This document shows positions 54,301-64,000 of a stretch of 64,000 nucleotides of DNA, piece by piece. Under the pieces are notes generated by a model, which saw only the letters and a list, made by a program, of their open reading frames with translations, ran no database searches and had not been told where the DNA came from. The DNA is from Epiperipatus broadwayi (taxonomy: Eukaryota; Onychophora; Udeonychophora; Euonychophora; Peripatidae): NCBI GenBank assembly GCA_028023455.1, contig JAQFVV010012441.1, positions 5,188,992-5,252,991 on the forward strand, written 5' to 3'. The position numbers and the translations under genes were made by a program. Position 1 is the stretch's first letter; the number at the start of each line of letters is the position of its first letter.

Positions 54301-56045
54301 AGATTAGGGAAAAAGAAGGTTCGATCAGGATGACAGGATAAGATTAAGAAATTTGTGAAGGAGTATTAATTGTAAAAAAAAATAATCGTTAAATAAAATT
54401 ATTAAATTTAATTAGGGGAGAAATTAGCTCTAAAACAAATCAGTAATAAAAGAGAAAACATTGAACATGGGAAGAAACTGGTATTCACTGTATCTAAGAT
54501 AAAATGAAAGTGTAAATATAATGTATATGTTTATGTATGGAATTGTATTTTGTCAAATAAAATTTGTTATTTGTTTTAAATAAAATTTGCGCATGTCTCA
54601 ATGTTTTTGTGGGTTATTATTATGTAGATATCTCAATCCAATTATGCATCAATATATTATTATTATTAATATTTGAATTATCATGTACATAAATAATATC
54701 CGGTAAAATTATTTAAAATGGATAATTTCAGATACTTAGAATTACCGAAAAAATTCATATATTTGAAATATAAACTGTGAATAGAGATAGTTATTGGGTG
54801 ACAGCGAGTGCAGGGGTGGGCATAAATTCCTTTCTCCATCCGTTGCATTCAAACCCCTCTCTAGATCCAGTTCTTTATAATTTTGTCATAATTGTGACTA
54901 TGTTTATGATGTGTTGATAAAAAAATTAATAAGCTTTAATTATTCTGAGTTTTAATGTAAATAGACATTACACTACATTAAAGACAGCCCAAGATCACCT
55001 TGGAGGTAATCAAAAGAGGAGTGTTTATCACCAATAATCTGTCGCAGCTTATTCGATTTCCACGCCTAATTATTCTAGAAACCCTAAGAAGATATTATAA
55101 GGGAAAAGGGGCTAGCAAAAATGTAAATTTTAATAGTCAAATAAATAATAGTGTAATAGACATATGGATGTGAAGATGATGGAGTGGTGGATCAGGAAGG
55201 TGGAGATGGATATAGAACCTTGTAATTAGAATAAAATTTTAATTGAGCTTTAATGATGGTGAATGGGGAATGTGCTAAGAGACATATTAATATTATCGAT
55301 TTTGATGCATTCTCAGTATTCTCTGAATCGATTGATTATTTATTAACCCATTCATTAAATATTACTGAAAATTATTGAAGTGAGATTTAACCTTTATATT
55401 TTATTAAAGTTGCAATTTGGCACCCTGGCAATTAAAATTACAGATGTTCTGTACCATCATCCCAGTAGGCTTTAAAAATAGTGTTAGCTGGGAATGATGA
55501 AACATCCATCGATCCATCCTTAAAACGTTACAATTGGCATGCAATTTAGCTGCAAGTGTTTAAATGCCATATAGATTTAAATATAGTATAATCTATCCAT
55601 AACATGGATGTGCGACCATTTGAATAAAAAAAATTCTCATTGGTTAGAATAAAGTTATAATTAGCTTAAACTATCCAATAATAAATATATGTGATATTTG
55701 TAAACTCTCCCAATTCTATTAGTTCTATTTGAAATACAATGTGTATGACCGATCGAGAGATTGCAAAATGCGTTTTATGTCAATTTGATAAGTTTTTATA
55801 AAATTAACAAAGTAAAGAATAACTTTTCATTTGTTAGAACTGACTTTTATTTAGTTGCAATTGGTTTGTAATGTGATCGCACGAAGGAGATTATACATTG
55901 TCCCTAGAAACTACTTAATTTATACAATGATAATTCCGATAGTTAGAAAATCTATTTTGTTAGATTTGACGACAACGTGGATGCTATAAAATAAGTTATA
56001 GCTGAAATATCAATCCACTATTGAACGAGTAAGAAACATTTTAGT
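51365..56045. other. AT-rich stretch with small direct repeats, no recognised gene
   Basis: ORFs at 52060-52251 and 52718-52921 have no recognisable domain. TTTAACTGTAATCTGCATA occurs twice, 30 bases apart, near 52774 and 52804. TTTTGGGGGTAGGTGA(T/A)ATTGATAT occurs twice near 53133 and 53206. An (ATT)n run lies at about 53456-53474. The region 53.5-56 kb has slightly more balanced base composition but no exon that I could support. Confidence 0.4.
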
Positions 56046-56047
56046 TA

Positions 56048-56098
<51 letters not shown>
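56048..56098 (+). repeat. (TA)n tract
   Basis: About 50 bp of TA dinucleotides. Confidence 0.95.
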
Positions 56099-56101
<3 letters not shown>

Positions 56102-56443
56102 TACTCCATTATAGGACACCTGAAATATTCATAAATAATCTACAAATATACATTAAATGCAAGACACTCTTGCTAGACTAAGCAAATGCTGCTTGTAAAA
56201 GCTACAACGTTGTTTTTTTTTACCTTGCAAATAAAAGATGAATATCCATTTATTTAATGATTGATAATTGTATGACAAAATAGATCGAAAATGAGATAAA
56301 TATTTGACATCAAAATTTTAAGCTTTTGTTGAATTTGATATTTATTTTTTTTGATTTGACCTTCATTTAAATCCCATATTCTCCATATAGAAAGCTAATG
56401 TGTTACCTAATCTGCCCCTAGCAATCTGATATATATATATATT

Positions 56444-56646
56444 CCACATTTATTGTTAAAAGGAGGTTGCCTTGATGACAGTTTGATATTGTTTATTGTT
56501 ATCTATATTGGAAATATCTAAGTGTTGACTGGTTTCTAATGGTTATATCATTAAAAATCAGTCAACATTTACACAATCCCAATATCAATAACAATTACCA
56601 ATTTCAAACTGTTGTCAAAGCAACCTTTTTTTAATAATAAAGAGGT
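56444..56646. repeat. Complete fold-back repeat (both arms)
   Basis: Left arm (56444 to about 56535, starting CCACATTTATTGTTAAAAGG) and right arm (about 56557-56646) are imperfect reverse complements meeting at a short AT-rich centre. Half copies occur at 13950 and 44735. It is preceded by a TA run and directly followed by a PLE-type terminal repeat. No ORF and no ribozyme core were found. Confidence 0.7.
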
Positions 56647-56649
56647 TCT

Positions 56650-56800
56650 ATCAGTTGAGGCAGTTTAAAGAATTAACCAAAAGTACTTCTGCACATTTAA
56701 AGACTGTATATAATATTTAATTATTGTTATATTTATTATTTTTATTTTAAACAATAATTTTTTTTAAAATTAAGTGATATTCTATTTGTATTAAATATAT
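56650..56800 (+). repeat. Penelope-type terminal repeat
   Basis: CAGTTGAGGCAGTTTAAAG, AATTAACCAAAAGTACTTCTGC and AAGACTGTATATAATA match the terminal repeats at 4200, 27640 and 45690. It ends in TA-rich DNA near 56800. Confidence 0.65.
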
Positions 56801-59800
56801 ATATGTGTGTGTACCAGTTGTAATCAAAATGTTCAGATATTTATTAGAATAACATACATGTCATTATTTTGGATAATTAGATAATTGTCTTGCTTACTAT
56901 CTAAAGAAAATTGATTAGAAAATAAATATAAATCTACTTTACCTCAAATATAAACAAAAGCAAAATATCCCGAATCCTCTCCTCTAGAAATAAAAATCCT
57001 GGTAAATGTTAACATTTTTTATGGTGGATAGATAAAAAGGTAGATATATAGATGGAAATACATATAGATAAATAAATAGACATATAGATAAATAGTAAAA
57101 TATAGCTATATATGGGATTAGAGCCTTGAGAGGCATTGGCATTTCTAAACAGATAAAATTTTAAATATTTGTGAAAATACAATCATTCTTTGCATTTATT
57201 TTCCAAGTTTCTGGTCTATTAAAGATCATGATAACAACCTAAGACTAGAAAACTATTCACATTCTTCCCAGGTGTAAATTAATATTTTTTTTTATATTAT
57301 TCATTTGTGCTAATTTTTTAACAATTAAAATATTATTAAGCAATATAAATTCCATGAAAAGCAAGTTAAAGTGTCTAGTCTCTCTTTTTTAAATTATTAT
57401 AAAAAGTGATGGATTGATAATATAATAGTAGATGGAATAATTTGCATAACATTAGCATATGTTTTGATTAAGGGGCTTTAAAACAATTTACATAATGGAA
57501 AGTAATTTGAATATATTATCACATTTGTAGAAATCATAATGATATGCTAATTTTTGATTTGGGGGAAGGGTGATGAAAGTCACATTTGGAAATGTTTTTG
57601 GAATTTAAAAGTTCATTATGGCTCTAATCTTTTTAATATAGGGGCAAAATTCTGAAGATGGTGTTTGCCACTTTATCACATTACAATTTTCTTTCACTTC
57701 TAATGATGTAATAATTAATCAAACTCATATAAAGAGTCTTAGAATATCAAAGTGGTAGTTTATAAATTTCCTGGATCTCAAAAAGAATAAAATTATTACA
57801 TTTAACAGTATTAGTATTTTCTGAAATTTTGATAACATAGAAATTAGTATCTATATTTTTTTAAACTAATAATCCATAGGCATCTCAGAAAGTGTCAGAG
57901 TTAGAATCATCTGAGGTCTTTATGCTTCATAGTTTGAATCCATACTATTGCATTAAACCATGAATGATTTCAATTTCTTTTATATAAGGAATACAAGTTG
58001 GAATTTTTATTATTAATTTTCATTTTAAATTAAATGCAGTTCAAGGCATCTGCAAACATAAGGAGTAAATCACTCTTCCCGGGCTATAATTTAAATAGAC
58101 TTCTAATTGTTGAACAAAGAAACAAGAATAAAAGGAATCCATATATTATTTCGCCTCTTATGTTTATAAAAATATCTTTGTCAACATTGGTGTTAATTCA
58201 GGGTGAAATTAATTTATCTACCAGATGAAATATGACACTTAAGAGTTATTATATTCATAATTAATCATGCAAGGCTGGAGACATCATCTCTATTTTAACA
58301 CTTTGATTGTAATATCTACATAACTGTTAAAAAGTAAATTGCAATTAAACATAGATCAATGTATGTGTAAACAAAGGGCGTAAATCCCTCTCCTCTAGGT
58401 TATGGATTGAAAATACTCAAAATGTTGACCAAATGATAAGAATATAATAAATTAATCTTTTGTGGAATAGGAATTGATGAATTTATTCTACTTTTAATCA
58501 TTCCTTCAACATTTAGACTGTTTTTAATTCATAGCCCGGAAGAGGTTGATTTAGACCCTTTCTTTACATAATAATTTTGTACATTTACATTAATCAAATT
58601 CTCCAATATCTAAAGTCCTTTTTTAGTCAATTCATTGTTTTTTGGTTTTCAATTTTTAGTATTTTTTTATTCTTTGCATCCACTCATTATAAATGTGGAT
58701 TTTTTTCAATTTTCCTACAAGGATGTTTTCTTGACTCTGCAGATTATTTATATCCATTTCTTGTTTTTCTCCATAACTATAACATTATTTTTATGTCAGT
58801 TATAACTGTTTCTACATATTTTTTTAGTCATTCAATAATTTAATTTCAACTGTAATTTTTAAAATATTTTTAGACTTAATCACTTCCACGGATTTCAATT
58901 TATTTTTTATTGTTTCAAATATGCCTCTTTCTTTATTCCTATAAGAAAAAACACATATTTTCTTTATATGTGTTACATTTCTATTATAGCTTTTACTCTA
59001 TTCCAAAGTATTTGGTTTCTATAACATTTTTATAATATTAAGTGTGGAGTTATTTATTGAGGTTTCATCTTCGATTATACATTGGCCTAAACAATTTTAG
59101 TTGCAACATGTTATTTATTTTTAATATAGATGAATAATATTCCTAGAATCTAATTACATATATAGATAATTTGTATTTTTGGAATTTCAATCACTGTTCT
59201 CCTTTTTTTACTCAGTATACTTTTATCATTATCATTAATTTGTCATTATAATTAATGGATGTAGTAGTAAAATTATACTTTGGCTTTCAAATATTTTTTG
59301 TTATAAAATATTAGGACTGCTCTTAAATTTTGCACATTTTTCTATTTTATTTATTTTTTACTAAATTTGTAATTATCACCAAATCTTAAAACATTATTAT
59401 GAATATGAGGTAAATGTTGTCTCTTTAAAGTTTTTATAATTATTCAACTGTTATTGTTTCGTATAGATTTTGGAGATGGTATAAACAATATAGGAATAAA
59501 CAGATATTTATTATTTAGATAAATTGGGCAATGTAGTTAATAATGTGTACCTAATATTCTTTGTCTTTTTTATCTTTATATACTTACAAAAAATTATATA
59601 ATATAATATCATACCGTCAACTATTAGTTTCTCTACTACTTTTATTAATCTATAATTATTAATAATGTACTAAACTATTGGAAATGCCTTTTGTGAAAAT
59701 TTAATAATGTATCCTAAATTTCTTCATTATAGCCAATGACTAAATAAAAAATCTGCTAGCTAGCAATTTCTGGATCAAAATTTAGCCTATACCACCTAGG

Positions 59801-60115
59801 ATTTAAAGATTGTATGCTTTCCTGCAACGAGCTATTTTATAGCTGATATTAATATTGTCCATAATACACATTTTCGTTTTGAAGGTTAAAAGTATCATCT
59901 TATTCTCATTTACATCTTTTGATATTTTGTCATAATTGTGTAACAGTAATATCATAATAAATTTTCTTTATTCCAGCTATCTACTGCAAACTTACATTAA
60001 CTATAAGCAAATAATATCAAGTCACATTCTGTTATGAGTAAAATTTATGAACACTTTGTCAAATACATGCTAAGCACTACAAATTTTTTGTTAATAAAAC
60101 TTTTTTTTAATACCA
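56801..60115. other. Long AT-rich stretch without a recognised gene
   Basis: Short (GATA)-like runs near 57045-57090. ORFs at 58034-58228 and 58577-58843 have no recognisable domain; the second is hydrophobic only because it is T-rich. Confidence 0.4.
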
Positions 60116-60127
60116 TTTTTGTATTTT

Positions 60128-60238
60128 TTTTTCATATGTCATAGCATTGGCCAGGATGCGAACCCACAACCATCTGCAATCAACTACTTGCTTGCAAGGT
60201 GGCTGCGATGACCTCTTGGCTAACAATGCTTGACACTG
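60128..60238 (-). mobile_element. tRNA-derived SINE, copy 3
   Basis: On the minus strand an acceptor-like AGCATTG pairs perfectly with CAATGCT. The box-A-like region is TTAGCCAAGAGGTCATCGCAG, and a well-preserved box B GGTTCGCATCC follows. It ends in an A-rich tail. Flanks share TTTTTGTATTT (60116-60126 and 60239-60249), consistent with a target duplication. This is the copy closest to a tRNA. Confidence 0.8.
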
Positions 60239-60394
60239 TTTTTGTATTTGTATACATATATATCACATTTTGTTAGAAACTTCTATTTTTATGTGCACAG
60301 TGAGTATTTTTAAATATTCTTTTTGTATTTACAAGCATTGTGAGCTCTACAATTCTAATTTATACTTTTTTAAAATTTTAAGTAATACTTGAAT

Positions 60395-60560
60395 TCTTGA
60401 AGATTTGTGATGATGATATTAAGTTGTATATAATTATATATTGGACTATTTTGATCATCTAATATAAAGTATTGAATGTCGTTAGAAAATAAAATAACTT
60501 TATTTAAATTTTCTAAGTACATTCAACTGTTAGTATTAGCACACATAAAAATATATGTAT
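60395..60560 (+). repeat. Dispersed repeat shared with 43060-43260
   Basis: Contains CATCTAATAT, ATTGAATGTC and TAACTTTATTTAAAT in the same order and orientation as the copy near 43.1 kb. Confidence 0.5.
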
Positions 60561-60609
60561 AAGGTTTTGAGTGATAATATTCTCCTCTCTTCTTCAAGTG
60601 TTGTAGGCC

Positions 60610-60700
60610 TGAACAGTGATAGCACTAGCATGGGAATCAAACCTGAATCCTTAGATTCTTGAATACTGAGTTTTAAGGTAACCCACTAACCAACTATTTT
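60610..60700 (-). mobile_element. Second tRNA-like SINE candidate
   Basis: Minus strand: a box-A-like GGTTAGTGGGTTACC followed about 40 bases later by a box-B-like GGTTTGATTCCC. No second copy was found in the window and no clear target duplication, so it may be a tRNA-derived SINE or a tRNA pseudogene. It is different in sequence from the three-copy family. Confidence 0.45.
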
Positions 60701-63700
60701 CTTCTTTTCTGAGTTAATGTAGTACTTGGTTGTTAATGAACATACTGATAGAAAAGGTTTTTATTATTATTTAGCTTTATTCCTGCCTATATGTTTTCAA
60801 TATATTTAGTATATCATATTCATGGCATATTGTAAATATAGTGAAAGCGTACTAGGCAGTAATAAAACTAAATTAATAAGTCCATTAACAACAAAGTATT
60901 ATGTTAGCTCAGAAAAAAAGAAATTTAATAGCAACTGAATTATTAAATTTAATAATATAAATATTGCATTTGATATGACTGTTAACACTTTAAAACGTTT
61001 TATCCCACACCAGTCTATCTGTATAAATCAAATTGCTCATTTTTGAATTTGATTTCATTTATGTTTACAGTCTGTTGCTAATTGAACCAAGCAAATGTTT
61101 TCACAAGGTTTTATATTTTATATCTAAGGTAAAAACTGTCTTGAAATAAATTTAAGACAGAACAAGCAAAGATCTTTTCAGAGAAACAAAATTGAAATGT
61201 GTTCCTATCAAATTCTGCTATTTAGATAAAAAGAGCTGGTTAGACAGAATTGAAATAAATATTCACATTTTAATGCAAACTATTCATTACTTCTCAATAT
61301 GGATTTGAAACTGATAAAATCTATGTAAGTGGATTTATCGTGCTAAATGTTAATATTAACTTTTTTATTATTAAAAAATAATGAAGAACTAAAACATATT
61401 GTTTTAAAATACTAAATGACTTGTATCAATCCATAGTACATGCAAATGTATAATTAAATTACATAATTAAACACTGAGCATGATATAGCAATTTTTTTAT
61501 TTCTTTATCTTGTTTTCTGACGGTGATTAAGTGCGACATTACAGGAGTCATATTCTATGTATAATCATTCATGGAACAGCTTTCTATATGTGCATATGAG
61601 ATCACTGAAATGAGAATATAGTGCAGAAAAAAATATTACTTAAACTTTTGAGTTATTTAGCAAAAGCATATGGATTTTATAATGATAGTTAATTGTAAAC
61701 AAAAATTACATTAAAAAAGGATGCAGAGATTCAACCCAAAGAATAAATTTATTAGTGGTTTTATTATAATTTTCAATTTTATCATTGTAACCTTAGATTT
61801 AATAGTTTTAATTATGTATTTTAAAATTTGTGGTTCGTGATAAATACCTGGGTCAGAAACTAATGAATTCCATTTTTGAAATAGATACATATAGCAACCA
61901 TGGTTGGTCTTAAATATGTGGATGATCAAGAAAAATTAAATCCCTTTACATAATGGGTCTGGAAAAAGAAATTTAGTTGCAAACTGTCAGGCATCCATGT
62001 ATTTTATTATAAAAAATGCATAAATAATTTGAAAGCTATCGATTGGAATATAGAGCAAAGCGACAAACACACCATTTACTTGCCTATATTTTTTTCAGCT
62101 GTTTGGTTTTTTTTTTTTTCATCTGCTTTCTATTACCATCTGATGGCCTCACTTTAAAAAGGTAATTGTTACCCTACATGTTAATTTACTTAACGTTATA
62201 GTTATTAAATTGACAGAAATGACATAAGTAAATAGTTGGTATAAATAGAAAGTTTTTAATTATTTTAAAAAGAATGCATAATACTAATTTTTCAACGGAC
62301 TCGTCGTTTAGAAACGTATGTGTGACCTTTCTCATAGTAAAAGATATATTAGATTTAGTAATGCAAATAAAATTTTATTGTATTAAATGTCTTAAAAATC
62401 GGTGAGAAAAAAAATATGCGTGGAATTTCATGTTTTATTTTCAAAATAAATATGGATGTAAATTTGATGCTGACATTTAAATATTGAAAAGAAAATCAAA
62501 CCATTATTAAATATCACAAGAATGTTAACAGAATTTTGGAAAAAAGCTACATTATTTGGCTTAAAAAGTAAACACAATATCTTATATTGAGTTGCAATTT
62601 GAAAAAAAAAAAAATGTGAAAAATATTAAGTTACAAAAAAAAGTCAACTTTATAATAATCATTAGACAAGTTAAAATATTCACTCAAATTTAATCTTAAA
62701 CAAAAATAAATTATATATATATATGTCTGTGTACATAGCGTCTTGTAACGTAATATTTATTGCATCAGCCTATTATACGAGTAATTTGGCGCTATAATTA
62801 TATAAAAATAAATTATATTTAAATATGTATTAGCAGTGCGCAAACGTGCGCATAACTTAACCCTATATTTCTGATTGAGCTTAAAATTTGGTTTAGGCAA
62901 TTGCTGATTTCCTAGCAGCTTAAGACGATCAAACTGGGGAATTATTAGTCAATAAATCCGATATTGAGTTCTTCATGGTGAACACATGTGTTTAAATTTA
63001 TTCGATGTAGATGTCATTTATTAAACTTAAAAATAAATACTAAAACATTATTACTATCATCTATTTAATTGTGGCCCTCTTAAATGATAAACAAAAAAAA
63101 AAGATAGACGAAAAAAAATCATATAAAATAATAATAATATATATATATGGAATAAATTATAACTTAGCAATTTATATATATAAGTGTGGGGAAAAAAACT
63201 ACTGATAACATATGCGATAGAAACTGACCACGCACTCTCCCGTCAATAATTGTTTTAAAACCACAACTGTTTCATCTATGGTTTGGACATATATATTAAA
63301 TAATGAATAAATAATAATTATCGGCATGTTTAAATTAGGGCTTGAACTTATTATGAATCTGATTTTTTAAAATCTGCTTATTATTTACACAAGTTCAGTT
63401 TATAATCAGTGGAAAATACAAATGATAAAATTTCAAAACAATTATTACATCAACCAGTGTTGATATATACGGTATATGTCACTAAATTATTTTTCAAACT
63501 GGAATTAAACATCATAGAAATAATCAGTTTTTTGTGTTCATTTGCTGGTGAAAGTATTTACTACAGAATTTAAGGCAAATTTCTGTTTAAATTGCTAATA
63601 TTTAAGTTTTTTTAAAAAAATATGTTTACGTTTTATTATTTATTATGAAATAGTAAATTTTAGAATATATTTAATTACGTATATATAATAAAATAATACA

Positions 63701-63890
63701 TTTCTTTGAATAAATATCTATTAGAGGAAAAATGTGAACCTGCACTAGCAATCAAATATAAAAATATAGCATACTGGTAAATGTCAAATTTCTACGAAAT
63801 ATGTATATATCAATTGAAGATTTAAATATTTTTACTACACACACAGATATATAATTTCAATGAATCTTTTTAATAAACTTGCGCGTACTA
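60701..63890. other. AT-rich stretch without a recognised gene
   Basis: A slightly CpG-richer patch at about 62735-62960 includes GTGCGC twice near 62837-62851. Otherwise only short random ORFs, including one on the minus strand at 61711-61929. Confidence 0.4.
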
Positions 63891-63892
63891 TT

Positions 63893-64000
63893 TTACTTTT
63901 CATTTACCAATGACCAATTAAAAGAAGCTTGACAAATAACCAACAATCCGACTCCGATGCCACCAACAAAAAAAGAATCATGTTCCCCCTTTGTAAAAGT
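63893..64000 (-). CDS. Possible terminal coding exon of a membrane protein, running off the window edge
   Basis: On the minus strand the last 108 bases form an open frame of 35 codons ending in TAA (63893-63895). It reads through FFVGGIGVGLLVICQ, a glycine-containing hydrophobic segment of about 15 residues like a transmembrane helix, then a short polar tail ending NEK. The composition is much less AT-biased than the surroundings. If genuine, it is the 3' end of a gene lying to the right of the window. The length is too short to be sure, and an overlapping frame also gives a short hydrophobic peptide. I do not assign a family. Confidence 0.3.
   Translation of the reverse strand, partial: TFTKGEHDSFFVGGIGVGLLVICQASFNWSLVNEK

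Noticed and set aside
58577-58843. Hydrophobic ORF that might be a membrane protein
   Set aside because: The hydrophobicity follows from T-richness. No start context, domain or conserved copy supports it.

Overview
This window looks like non-coding, transposon-filled DNA from an invertebrate animal nuclear genome. The sequence is very AT-rich (roughly three quarters A+T by eye) and has long (TA)n tracts and triplet microsatellites. It carries Penelope-like retroelements (PLEs) with GIY-YIG endonuclease domains, LINE relics, tRNA-derived SINEs and hammerhead ribozymes. No bacterial-style operons, rRNA or intact tRNA genes were seen. The species cannot be named from the sequence; a cnidarian, chelicerate or other AT-rich invertebrate would fit. 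No complete host gene is visible. The only host-gene candidate is a possible last exon on the minus strand at the extreme right edge.

Layout. 1-1.7 kb: a decayed PLE (reverse transcriptase plus GIY-YIG). 1.7-3.9 kb: copy A of a 2.1-2.2 kb structured non-coding repeat. 3.9-4.3 kb: an inverted pair of PLE-type ends. 5.5-8.9 kb: a LINE with a gag-like ORF1 and an endonuclease but no reverse transcriptase. 12-15 kb: a SINE, a mutated hammerhead ribozyme, and a 480-bp inverted pair holding one hammerhead per arm. 16.2-16.7 kb: ends of a PLE and a LINE. 17.3-21.7 kb: tandem copies B and C of the structured repeat. 22.4-27.2 kb: a 4.8-kb non-coding element with short inverted ends. 27.3-27.8 kb: a PLE N-terminal fragment between terminal repeats. 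29 kb: a SINE with a clean target duplication. 35.7-40.4 kb: copies D and E of the structured repeat, with two internal modules in swapped order. 40.5-41.9 kb: an internally deleted PLE between inverted ends. 45.7-46.6 kb: a two-hammerhead insertion with a 12-bp target duplication. 46.7-51.4 kb: the second 4.6-kb non-coding element. 56-61 kb: fold-back repeats and SINEs.

How the parts relate. PLEs encode the reverse transcriptase and endonuclease, and in animals they are known to carry hammerhead ribozymes. The hammerhead-bearing inserts here have no ORF of their own, resemble the small non-autonomous retroelements called metazoan retrozymes, and were probably mobilised by PLE proteins. SINEs presumably used LINE machinery. 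The most unusual family is the 2.1-2.2 kb structured repeat. It has no conserved ORF, but several helices keep their pairing while their sequences change between copies. A zone of dense small deletions around the B/C junction may be an assembly artefact. All boundaries were read by eye and carry an uncertainty of a few to some tens of bases.
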